A program made the position numbers and the translations under genes. Of a DNA stretch of 64,000 nucleotides, positions 1-9,930 are shown piece after piece; positions within the stretch are counted from its first letter, which is position 1; every line of letters begins with the position of its first letter. The notes under the pieces were generated by a model. It saw only the letters and a program-made list of their open reading frames with translations, did not search any database and was not told the DNA's origin. The stretch covers positions 24,012,431 to 24,076,430 of the forward strand of contig CAMZMU010000048.1 of the NCBI GenBank assembly GCA_947311845.1, read 5' to 3'. Source of the stretch: Poa pratensis. Taxonomy: Eukaryota > Streptophyta > Magnoliopsida > Poales > Poaceae.

Positions 1-444
1 TCGCCGCGGCTTGCAAATTGCTGCTGATCACGTGCGGTTTCAGGAAAGAAAAACTAGCGGAAGAATGAAATCCATGGATGCGAGGATGGGGTGGGTCGTC
101 ATTGGGCTGATATTTAGTGCCGATCCAATCCGCATGCATTACAGAGCCACAAGGGTGGGTGGCCCATCCGTTGTTCAAATGGGCCGGTTTGACTTGCCCG
201 TGCACGCTGCTACAGCTTGAGTCGCCGGGGGCCGGCCGGTGCCCACCGTCTCCGTTGCGATGCTGCTGGTCTGTGTAAAGCCTCCCAAGGACTTGGTTGT
301 CTTTTCCTATTTTCTGGGGGTGTTTTGTGTATTTTGCACTGGTGTGCTGGTGTTTCTCGAGCGTTCTCAACGCTGCGACGTGTTGTATGCTGTAATCGCC
401 ATGCTTGTTGATTGAACACGTAGCTTTTCAAAAAAAAAAAAAAA
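1..444 (+). mobile_element. Possible retroposon 3' end ending in poly(A)
   Basis: This segment runs from GC-moderate to T-rich sequence and ends in an uninterrupted A tract at 430-444. That is the usual look of a LINE or other poly(A) retroposon 3' end on the plus strand. No reverse-transcriptase motif and no target-site duplication could be recognised, and the left end lies outside the window. It could equally be a chance A tract after a gene 3' end. No convincing gene is seen in the short frames here. Confidence 0.3.
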
Positions 445-751
445 GTGGCAAAACAAAACCGCAGTCTAATCTTAGGCACAAAAATCTGATTTTGCCAGCT
501 CGAGCCTCGAGGAGATAGGGATGTCCAAAACCGGTGCGCGCTTCGGCGGTAATCCGTGCGCAAACAAGAAAGGAAAGGAACATGCGCCTCCGTACGTCTC
601 GAGATATTTTTCTTTCCAGCTTTGCTGACGACGCTCGCGGGAAAATATCGGTGTTAACACTCCGCTCCCTGCAGAACTACAGTATTGCAAACGACGTCCA
701 TCAGATCGACATATTTTCATGCACATGTGGATCTCTTATCAACCTATGTTC

Positions 752-771
752 AAAATTCAAAAAAAAAAAAA
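752..771 (+). mobile_element. 20-bp poly(A) micro-insertion with 14-bp target duplication
   Basis: A nearly pure A tract is flanked by perfect 14-bp direct repeats, ATCAACCTATGTTC, at 738-751 and 772-785. This matches target-primed reverse transcription in which almost only the poly(A) tail was copied. The second copy of the local duplication has no such tract at the equivalent place. Replication slippage is the alternative, but it would not easily make a long non-A flanking duplication. Confidence 0.6.
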
Positions 772-863
772 ATCAACCTATGTTCCTTCAGATCGAGAAC
801 ATATTTGGGTGCATTATGTCAATGTCTTATCGTCCTAATGTGCTATGCGTGATAATTTTTATT

Positions 864-1254
864 GCCAACACTGCATTATGTGAATTTCTTTTCGTCTTAA
901 TCTTTTGCACTGAATCTGTATTTGCCAACTAGAGGACTGTAGTGTTGGAAATGGCCTTCCATCCTCATGCTTTGTCTCTCGAAAGATTTGGAATGAGCGT
1001 AACTTAAGGATCTTCCGACACCGCCACTCCGCCTCGCTTGCGGTATTTTCCGTCATCAAGCATGAGTCCTCCCTTTCCGTTTTGGCCGGCCCTTGTTTCT
1101 TGGGACCTGTAATACCACGAGAATAGACTTTATATTCTTGGCCTTGTACCAGCTCGTTTGTTCTTTTATGGGCCAACTCATTTGTTAACTAAAATTCAAA
1201 CTCTTCTTTTCTATTAATGAATAGACAAAGCTTTTGCTTGTTTTAATTATATCT
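864..1254 (+). mobile_element. 5'-truncated LINE (non-LTR retrotransposon) 3' end
   Basis: A plus-strand reading frame near 985-1130 contains IWNERNLRIF, the signature of the C-terminal zinc-binding region that follows reverse transcriptase in plant LINEs. Downstream comes a 3' UTR with the phrase AATAGACAAAGCTTTTGC, typical of the LINE 3' end. Only the tail of the element is present and its poly(A) has decayed. The paralogous copy at 1846-2152 lacks the insertion and so shows the empty site. Exact ends are uncertain by about 10 bp. Confidence 0.6.
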
Positions 1255-1845
1255 CGTATGCATGTTGGCTCATGCATGCTGACTAAATTGTTTTGTCTAC
1301 CTATACCTTGTATGAGCACCTGAACACTTAAGCAGGGTGTTCGCATGGCGTGGTGTTATGGATGCAACGGCAATGGTCATGATTTGGGGCACCATGGTAG
1401 TGAGCATGGTGCGGCTGATGTACTGCTTTGTATCATGACACTACAAGCATTCATGAAATTGTATTTATTATGTTTATAACATAAGCATGTAATATTACAA
1501 GGTTATTGTTATACAACTGAATCATCTACCATTACAAATACAACAATGCTCAAGTAAAAATGTATTTCTTCTTGAGAAATTGTTTAGTTTTTCAATTTTT
1601 AGTTTGAAACATTATGATGAACTCAATTCCATCCAAACTGAAGAAAATTGTAAAAGGACATCAAAATCACATTCATCCACTAATAGTTAATGATAGTTAA
1701 TGCCACTTCGATGCACTAATGTGTTTGTTCCGGTTTAGTATCTTCAAGTATTTGAATAGATATGCAACCTTTATACTAACATATATCTTAACCGAAGCTT
1801 ATAGAGTATGATGGTCTAGATTTATTTGGACGAATAAGAACTGTA

Positions 1846-2152
1846 CTATTGCAAACGACTTCCTTGAGATCGAGAACATATTTGGGCGCATTCTGTGAAT
1901 TTCTTATCGTCCTAATGTCCTATGCGTGATAAATTTATTTGTATTTTTTTAGTATGCATGTTGAATGATGCTTGCAAAATTATTTTGTCTACCTATACCT
2001 TGTATCAGCACCTCAACACTTTAGCGGGGCGTTCCCATAGCATGGTGTTCTGGATGCCAGACAATGGTCATGATTTGGTGGGCACCATGGCAGTGGGCAT
2101 GGTGCGGCTGACGTGCTGCTTTGTATCGTGACACTACAAGCATTCATGAAAT
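1846..2152 (+). repeat. Imperfect segmental duplication, right copy (empty site)
   Basis: This is the partner of the blocks at 670-863 and 1255-1457. It passes directly from the GATCGAGAACATATTTGGG block to the GTATGCATGTTG block without the LINE found in the left copy. The space between the copies (1458-1845) and the stretch 2153-2425 are AT-rich, and I see no gene in them. Confidence 0.7.
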
Positions 2153-3767
2153 TCATAGACGACGAAGGCTACAACATGCGGTTGTTTCCTTCGTCGTATC
2201 TCTCGAGACATTGAAGAAATTGTCAGGAGCGATCTGAGTTGAGTCGTGCGATGTTGGTTCTATGTGTCGATGCGAAAGTTTCGATCTAACCACAAGTCAT
2301 ATTCCTTCTATTTCCAATCCATTGGCGTTGACGACATTGACATAGGTACAATAGATTTTGGCCTGATGCAGACGCCAGGATAAATATCCGAGTTTGAAGC
2401 CGTGGAGCTTGCCATATAAGATGGACTAGGGATATTAGCGCGGCAATGCCGCGCCTGTTTGATGAATTTCAAATATATTTTTAAAAAATTGTTGCAATAT
2501 GAATATTATTTGAATTCGTAAAAAATTGCGCTTAGAAGAGTGTTGAGATTTTGAAAATTGTCCGTATTGGAATGTATTCAAATTTGTGTTATACAGTAAT
2601 TCCTCACCATTCTTCCCTTCGAGTGCAGCTGCAATATATGCCATAAAAAAGGTAAACAAAAAATGTATATGATGTGATTCATGACTGGACCAAACAATGG
2701 TCAATAAGTTTCCAACCAGTTGCATCAATAATGAAACATAATCATCCTACACAAAATCGCTTGTCAACAATAATAAATTAAACAAATTTCAACATTTTCC
2801 TAGTTGAAACAACGTGAGTTCAGAGTATATGCTGCCCTTTCGGGAAGCAAAGACACACTAATTAACATATGTTATCAAATTTATTTCTCAATATAATGCA
2901 AACGTAAATCCACAATATACAAATCACTATTGTGTTATATCGGTTACGGGGTATCCAAGAGAATATGCAAACAGTAGAGAAATGTTCAAATGAGTAGCAT
3001 TCTGTTTCATCTGAGAGGCACACATCTACTTGTTCTTTATGTGTCCGAAATTGTGGCTTCTCAATGAACTTCTTTCTTTCACACAGACACACTTCATAGT
3101 GTTGTAGGACCTGATGGACTTTTCATCGTCTCCTTCGACTCTGCCGCAATTTTACAATACACTGAGAGCAGATTCAATAAGACATCTATTCATGTACCAT
3201 ATATTGCATACATAATTTTTTTATTGAACAAACATTATATAGTCTGACACAACAAAAGAATCAACTGCGATGTAAAATGCTCCAGAATCAAACCATTGGT
3301 ATATCGAATCCTTATATACTTATGTAGGTACAAAGGAAATAATGTATGCATGCTAAGTGTGACATGAAAAAGAGAAGGATTATCATCCACGTGTGTATGA
3401 GTTTAATTGGCACCAAATTATCTAAGATTTTCATCCAGAAAGCAGGACACACCATGTACTGCCAGGTTGTAACAACATCTTGAGAATTGTAAGAAAACAT
3501 TGTATGAAAATGATTGCCATGGTGAAAAGATTGAAAATTTACTTGGCAGCGCAGTATCAAGATTATTAAATAACAGAAACGAACAAACAATTCCCTTTGT
3601 ACTTGATTCTATCAAGGTTTATGATGCAGTATACAGCTGCTGTTCTATCGCCAAAATTAACGGGCACGACACCGCCCGGCATAATGATTCTGAGCGAACA
3701 GCTTCATAGAACAACCATAACTGACAGTAACTTGGCATGAATTACAATGTCCGTACTAAACACATTG

Positions 3768-3995
3768 CTATGATATGATGTTAACAAAACTCCAAGTTCA
3801 TCTAAAACAAACCTCACTACTATCATATTGATCGGAAATTTGTGTATTTATGAGCAATTTCAAAATAACATGGTTGCAGCTCTATGATATGATGTTAACA
3901 AAACTCCAAGTTCATCTAAAACAAACCTCACTACTATCATATTGATCGAAAATTTGTGTATTTATGAGCAATTTCAAAATAACATGGTTGCAGCT
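3768..3995 (+). repeat. Tandem duplication, 114-bp unit x2
   Basis: Two adjacent copies (3768-3881 and 3882-3995) are nearly identical, with one visible mismatch (CGGAAA versus CGAAAA). The array lies inside H1, on the 3' side of its gene. The low divergence indicates a recent local duplication. Confidence 0.9.
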
Positions 3996-4613
3996 CTAGT
4001 AATGTCACTGTACGTACACATATACATGGATACTTGTATGAAGTTTGGTCAAATAGATGAGGTATATGAAAAATACAAAAGGTATTGACCTGGCGGTCAG
4101 CCATTGCAAATAGTCAGTTGAGGAATTTGACATTCCCATAAATCAGATCAGACACTAATATCTGACGGAACAAACTTACCAGAAACACGATGAACACAGC
4201 CTGCAGAAAACTATGAGATTGCAACATTAGGCTTTTTTAGCTCATATGTTAGCACACAAGTATCTGTTCCTAATAAATAGTAGCCTCAACCTGTGCATCA
4301 CTGGTAGAGGCAACAATTTAAATCCTTTGCAAAGGCACTTAGAAATATCTTGCAATCACACACTCAAGCCAGCAGCTATATCCAGCATGTGAATTGGTGG
4401 GCAGTAATCCCAGAGGAATTAGCACCTCAAGCAGAACATGACACACCCAAATCCTACAACTAATCCTTAGTAATACAATTGCATCTTATTAAATCATTTT
4501 CGTAGAATTAAACTCTACGAATCATGGTTTATATTTATATCAGGAAATCATTTGATGCATAATTGGAACCTAGGTTCAGTTAACACTCTAGCGACACATC
4601 TTTGAACCTAAAA

Positions 4614-5004
4614 GTTCAGAGTAGCACTCACATATGAACATGACCATTCACAGTTAACTGAAACAGGCATAATCAATTCCAGTAAACCATTCAGGAGACA
4701 TAGGGCAGCACGACTGGAGATTTTCCAGCGAACAACACCAAGCATCACCGAACAACAATAAGCCAGCATGAATAAACCATTGGCATCAGTAGTGCATCAC
4801 AGGTAGTAGTTCAGAGTAGCACTCACATATGAACATGACCATTCACAGTTAACTGAAACAGGCATAATCAATTCCAGTAAACCATTCAGGAGACATAGGG
4901 CAGCACGACTGGAGATTTTCCAGCGAACAACACCAAGCATCACCGAACAACAATAAGCCAGCATGAATAAACCATCGGCATCAGTAGTGTATCACAGGTA
5001 GTAG
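4614..5004 (+). repeat. Tandem duplication, 195-bp unit x2
   Basis: Two adjacent copies start with GTTCAGAGTAGCACTCAC at 4614 and 4809. They differ by only a few substitutions (for example TTGGCATC versus TCGGCATC). The pair sits just downstream of the stop codon of the minus-strand gene in H1, so it probably falls in that gene's 3' UTR or 3' flank. Confidence 0.9.
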
Positions 5005-5166
5005 AACACCTAAATAGCAACAAAACCTAGGTTACAGGAAATAAGCTGTATACGGCAGAGCATGGCTCGAAGGCCAGAAGGAAGAGAGAGAGAGAGAGAT
5101 GAGAAGGAGGGGAAGGAGTGCTTACCAGCGCCTGAGCGCAACCATGACAGCATGGTGGAGTAGTGC

Positions 5167-6920
5167 CTACGTGGCCGCCATGGTGTCACAAGGACGATCT
5201 TGGCGACGACGTGCTGTAGGACGGATGTACACGTCCACAAGGATGGCAAACTTGGCGTTGATCCGGGGCGGCTTCCTGCCCGGCTGCTGCAGCTCGGACG
5301 TCGGCAGTGAGGCGGCGGTTCCATCCCCTGCAACGGGAGAAAAAATCTGTGTCGTGCGTTGCAAGGGGACACAAAAATAATAAACTTAGAATCCACATGG
5401 TTTGTCATTTCATGGGATAAATTGACGTCTTAGTCCTATCGGTGAAATATTTCGGGCAGAAATTAAAACGGATGCTGCAAATTTACAGGAACCTCTTCTT
5501 AAGGGATTTCAGGAAAAGAAAGTTGCATTGCTTACCATCTGTTGCCGTGCTTTGATTACTGTCTGTTGCCTTCCCTTGCTTACCATCTGCTGACAGTTCA
5601 GAATTCCTTGCTAATTCTACGGAAGCCATCTGTGGAAACTGCCTGCAAAGGAGGAACACAGTTTACCTCAAGATAATTAGGAAAGAAGAAACTTCCGACA
5701 ATAAGTTTCAGGTAGCAGGTTAAACAAATACCAAATGGACATAAACATGAAGAAGTAGAGAACTGATTCAGTCAGATTATTTGAAGAACTAAAAGTAACT
5801 TAGCAGTGTTCACACGAGTAGTTTGCCATCTTTAGACGGTTAGTAAAGAATCTTAATAATGTCCCAGACTGAAACAGATATTTCAATGTTAGGGGATGAC
5901 AATATATCACATATTCATATGATTGCCCTTACTGCAGGTTTGTGTATTAAAGCATCTTCACCAGTCCATACTTCATACATCATTGTAATTTTCAGATCCA
6001 CACATATCCCTATTCGAGCGCTCACTGTAGTTTGAACAGACATAAGCGCAGTACTATGCCAGCCAATGACCATAGTCCTTTACAATACCAACACAAATAA
6101 GATGATGCAGCACCAGGTACAGCTGATTTCATATGCAGGAAACAATATGGAGTCGTCGCAGGCAAATAAGATTAGAACACACACCTTATCCTTGCATTCA
6201 TTTCAAACATCTGGCTGACGAACTCGTCTCTGAAACAACCAACACAGGCGCATGTATAATTCAGTTGCTACCAGGAATGTTATCCTACTGGAGCACAACA
6301 GAAACAGCGCAATAGACAGAGTTAATCCTACTCACCTCTCACCGTCTTCCTTGCTCTTCAGGTCCATTACATCAAGCAAAAAAAGCGCAACCCCGCAAGT
6401 TCCAGAAGTTCCAATCATACAGACAACATGAACAACACAAGCGTGTGTCATATGAATGCAACAGACGAGGACCGTAATATGCTGCGATTTTCGAGATTTC
6501 TGACCTTAAGATTCTCCATTTGTGAGCCCACCTTCGTGATTTCCTCCTGGAGATGTGCAATCGTCGCCTACACGCACCAAAATATGGCGAAATTCGGATC
6601 AAATCAGACGAACCGGCAGTCTGGCAGTAATAAACAGAGACACGATTCGCCGATTCAGAGTGTGGAAGATGGGGAGAGACCTCGAGCGCCTGGATGGTTG
6701 AGGCGGCGATGGAGGCCTGCAGCTGGCTCCCGCGCAGGTCTGTGTCCGCCGCCTCCCGCGCGCGCTTCGCGGCCTCGAGCTCCGCCGTGACTGCGTCGGC
6801 CGCGAGATGGCAGAGGGAGGCGACGCAGCAGGAGCAGCGGGCATGGCAGCGTCGTAGCACCAGCAGGAGGCGCGGGAGGTCGAAGTTGAGCGCAGGAGCA
6901 CGCCGAAGCAGCCGAGCCAT
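5167..6920 (-). CDS. Spliced coiled-coil protein of unknown function, inside Helitron-like H1
   Basis: Six exons on the minus strand join in one open frame: 6920-6681, 6567-6505, 6355-6336, 6229-6185, 5642-5584 (or to 5536), and 5327-5167 (stop TAG). All introns begin GT and end AG, and the phases agree, giving 195 or 211 aa. Exon 1 starts MARLLRRAP and is Arg/Ala/Leu-rich. Residues from about 50 to 115 are charged and heptad-like (AELEAAKRAREAAD, IAHLQEEITKVGSQMENLK), suggesting a coiled coil. The C-terminus contains KPPRINAKFAILVDVYIRP. I do not recognise the family. The third exon is a 20-nt microexon whose acceptor is the weakest part of the model. An in-frame upstream ATG exists at 7025. 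The exons could derive from more than one source gene, as is usual in Helitrons. Confidence 0.6.
5531..5590 (-). promoter_or_regulatory. Tandem alternative 5' splice sites, 48 nt apart
   Basis: On the minus strand the word CAGATGGTAAGCAA occurs twice. It creates two strong donors (after 5584 and after 5536) separated by 48 nt. Both have GTAAGC and leave the same phase (GAT G|), so use of either keeps the frame and adds or removes 16 residues rich in Lys, Gln, Ser and Thr. Confidence 0.55.
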
Positions 6921-7637
6921 GGCAAGCACCGAAACCCTAGCCGGGGAGTAGGGTTGCGCGTCAGCCAGAGAGAGGAAGAAATCCAGATCGAGCTGGGTAG
7001 GAAGGAGGAGCAGAGGGCGGCGCATCGTTTGCGGCCGACGGCGGCGGCCGAGGCGGCCGGAGCCGGCGGTGGAAGCAAGGCGACGGCAGCGGTGATTTGG
7101 GGATCGCGAGAGAGAGGGTCGGGTACGAGGCCGAGCGGAGGAGGAAGAAAGTCCACTTACGGGTTTTTTTGCACGGAAGTCCTTGGGGTTTTCGGAAAAT
7201 GCAAATAGGTCTTCCGCAGCGGTAAAATGTGGACTGCCGGTTAATTTCTCGCTTTGCGAGTTTGTTTTTGCAAAATGGCGCCGTGCGCGCGCTCTGATTG
7301 GTAGAAACTCCAGTGCTACAGTAGCACGCGTTTAGGGAGCGACGTGGATCAATCATGAGCGTCCATTCGCAGATCGGACGGGCAGAAGAATTGGGGCGAC
7401 GTGGATAGCGAAATGGAGCGCGAATCCGACGTACTTTTATATATAGGGGACATGTGAGATTCATTTGAATGCAGGCAAATTGATGGATGCATATGTTAAA
7501 ATTCTGTATAGAAAGGTTAGTATTGCAAAAGTGGAAAAGAGCACACAATAAGTCAATAATTCCTCCCATCACATCACATCCTAGACTATATTGCGTCTCA
7601 GATTCAGAACCGATCCTTATCCATTAGAGATGTACTG

Positions 7638-7731
7638 CTGCTTTATATAGAAAGATCTTCGAGCCGATCCATAAGCTCTACACCGAAGCCACCAAAGTAG
7701 CCGACGAGACAGGGACCAAACCGCCCGAAAA
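7638..7731 (+). promoter_or_regulatory. Putative core promoter/5' UTR of the CCG-binding-protein-like gene
   Basis: The motif CTTTATATAGAA at 7641-7652 is a plausible TATA box about 85 bp upstream of the ATG at 7732. The interval between H1 and this point (7453-7637) contains no recognisable gene. Confidence 0.4.
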
Positions 7732-8994
7732 ATGCTCTCCTCCACCTCTCTCCGGCCGCTGTCGCCGGCGACGACGCCCGCGTACTCCGGCACCCCTGCC
7801 GCCACGGCCTCATCATCCGTGGGTTGGCGCCGCGCGGTGGGGGTGCGCGCGCTGCGGGACTACGGCTCGATCCCGAAGGGGGAGCCCTTCAGCTCCAGCC
7901 GCAGCATCCTCGACGAGTTCTTCAACCAGGAGAAGCCTCTCGTCCAGCGCACCAAGGACCAGATCACAGGTTTCCAATCCTGCTCCTCTCACACATCCCT
8001 CGAATTCAATTCCTCTTTGAGCAGTAGTACCAGAAGTCAACGAACTTTCTTTCTGAATTTTTTTAGTGCGTGTGTGAGTGATGCGGCTACCTGCCATAAA
8101 CTCGAAAAGTGGTGTTTTAGTTTTGCTTTACTAGCTTAGATTTGGATACGGTTCTGTTGTTTGCTTGTTTAGTGTCGTTTAATTTCGAGATGTTACGGTT
8201 GAAAGATTCTTGGCTTGGTGCAAACTGGAGTGCTAATTTCGGGGTGCTCACATAGTTCGTAAGTAGATCTGAATTGTGCCATGTACAGTCAAGATTCCAG
8301 TTTAAGTAAGTTTGTGCTTTGTGCCAAATCGACCGCATAAATCAGAGGTTTAACAATTGTTGTTCAAATCAGTTCTAAGCTGCAAGAAGTTAACTGATTC
8401 AGAACTCTAACCGTGCTGCTGGATGTAAAATTATTCTAACAGTGACTTTCTTACCTGGGTACAGATTATTGCACGACCCTTGAAGGTGATGAATGTTGCA
8501 GCTGCTGGGATGCCTATTTTGAACTCAATAAACTTGAGGTATGCAGTGATCAAAACCACCTTTTCTAGTTACCAAATACATCATGTTCTGTACTCTCAGC
8601 AAGATATTTAGTAAGTTCACGCTACTTGTGCTGATCCAGTCCAACTAACTTATTTTCTCCATTTCCCAGCAAGAGCTGCCCCAAGGGGAAATTGCGAGGA
8701 TGGTGAAGGAGTCGCGGTCAGATCCGAGGTACCTTATTAGTAGCATCCATCACCGCTCAGAATTACGGAAGAAGATGGCCGAGAGAGCTCAGAGTTCAGT
8801 ACCAGCAAACTCCCCTGAGCAAAACAGAGAAGCCGAGGCCTTTCCCTGTCCCGGACGGGTTGCCAAAAACGCAGGAAGAGATCAACGAGGAAGAGGAGGC
8901 TCTCATGCCGGAGTCTTCATACACAAGGCTGCTGAGAAGAATGGGGAGATATCCCGACTGGTATACGCCTCGCCCAGACCATGAAACTGACTGA
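7732..8994 (+). CDS. Plastid-type protein resembling CCG-binding protein 1; frameshifted in exon 3
   Basis: There are three exons: 7732-7969, 8465-8538 and 8670-8994, with GT-AG introns and matching phases. The N-terminus (MLSSTSLRPLSP, Ser/Thr/Ala-rich, then Arg) looks like a chloroplast transit peptide. Exon 2 encodes DYCTTLEGDECCSCWDAYF, and the C-terminal frame ends with TRLLRRMGRYPDWYTPRPDH. From memory these match the conserved blocks of plant CCG-binding protein 1 (CBP1/MEE14 family). The frame entering exon 3 does not reach that conserved C-terminus: the reading frame must change near the GA repeat at 8781-8786, consistent with loss of one GA dinucleotide. Unshifted translation stops at 8984 after an unrelated Arg/Gly-rich tail. 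So this is either a recent pseudogene or a sequence error. The family name is less certain than the gene structure. Confidence 0.65.
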
Positions 8995-9223
8995 ACAAAA
9001 CGCCATGAGCCAGCCTTCCAAAATGTACAGCACGAAGCTCTGTCTGCAGGCATCGAGCATGGAAGCTTGGATTGTTTTTGCCTGCTTAGTTGGCTTGCTG
9101 AATGGATAAATGAACTTATGTAATGGTGCGTATGCGTGTGTGTTTTCTGGTGTTGAGTTCTTCGTTTCAGGATTCCGATAACTTTTTTTATTAGTATGAT
9201 ACTGCTATGTATCTTTGTATATA

Positions 9224-9292
9224 CTCCCTCTACATGACTAGATACATCCACTTTTTGGCAAATGGATGACAAGTAATTTGGAACGGAGGGAG
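9224..9292 (+). mobile_element. Stowaway-like MITE (69 bp)
   Basis: The element has imperfect terminal inverted repeats (CTCCCTCTACAT at the left and GGAACGGAGGGAG at the right) and is flanked by TA dinucleotides at 9222-9223 and 9293-9294, the Tc1/mariner target duplication. It lies in the 3' flank of the plus-strand gene. Confidence 0.65.
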
Positions 9293-9339
9293 TACATGTT
9301 TGGCAATAGAGTTATTGACTTATTACTTGTTTCACCGTT

Positions 9340-9930
9340 AATTGTCTGATGCTGATCTGATAGGGATTCTTCGATGTTTCCCTCCAAATATTCAGTTGTT
9401 CCACACACCTTGACACCTTTGGTCGAGAATTTGATGTTCAATGTCGTTTAGTTTATAACGAACACCTGTTGTATTCCCGTCCTAGTTAGACACAAACTTT
9501 TCAAGTTCCCAGTGAAATTTGAAGAGTACTATAATTTTGTTTGGAAGCCAAACCATCCTATCCGCAAAGCTGCACGCAGTGCACGGCGGCACAAAGTACA
9601 ACGTGCTGGAAAAATTGAAAGATGCGACATGATTGTTTGGATTAAGCTCGCTTTGACCTGTTTAAAACCCCTCTTTCCACGGTGAACAAAAGCAGCTAGT
9701 GGTTTGGAATTTGAAATCAACCAATCAGATTGCCCAAGTGTCTAATATTGATAAATGAACTTCCGTAAGATCAGCAACCACCAATCTTTCATTTTCGATG
9801 TCTTCGTAACAGGACATACTTAGTCTATAACCTAACAAGCTTATAACATTACAATATATATGTTCTTTCAGTCACAATGAAGTTCAAATGGAGATACCTC
9901 AGAATTCATAGGCTGCACCACTCCAGCGTC
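9340..9930 (+). repeat. 3' flank of DUF3615 paralogue A, shared with 39060-39690
   Basis: This intergenic stretch is alignable by eye with 39060-39690 (shared words TTTCAAGT, CCATCCTATCC, AAAGCTGC, AACCAATCA, ATGAATGAACTT) and, at its right end, with 18520-18700 (GCAACAGGACATA, TCTTTCAGTCACAA). It shows that the DUF3615 duplications included downstream non-coding sequence. No gene is seen in it. Confidence 0.6.

Larger units (their letters stand above)
670..1457 (+). repeat. Imperfect segmental duplication, left copy (LINE-filled)
   Basis: Blocks of this stretch (about 670-863 and 1255-1457) recur in the same order at 1846-2152. Shared landmarks are TTGCAAACGAC, GATCGAGAACATATTTGGG, GTCTACCTATACCTTGTAT and GACACTACAAGCATTCATG. 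The left copy is longer because it carries a short poly(A) insertion (752-771) and a LINE fragment (about 864-1254). No gene function is apparent in the duplicated sequence. Confidence 0.7.
2426..7452 (-). mobile_element. Helitron-like element H1 (minus orientation)
   Basis: Read on the minus strand, the left edge is a Helitron 3' terminus: a perfect 7-bp-stem hairpin (2438-2444 with 2448-2454, loop AAT), then 8 nt, then CTAG (2426-2429), followed by the target T (plus-strand A at 2425). The proposed 5' terminus at about 7436-7452 reads TCCCCTATATATAAAAG on the minus strand, close to the usual TC start. The exact right boundary is inferred. Inside lies a complete multi-exon gene on the same (minus) strand, as expected for Helitron gene capture, plus two internal tandem duplications. 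No Rep/helicase gene is present, so it would be non-autonomous. From 2455 to 3760 the sequence is AT-rich with no recognisable gene. Confidence 0.6.
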
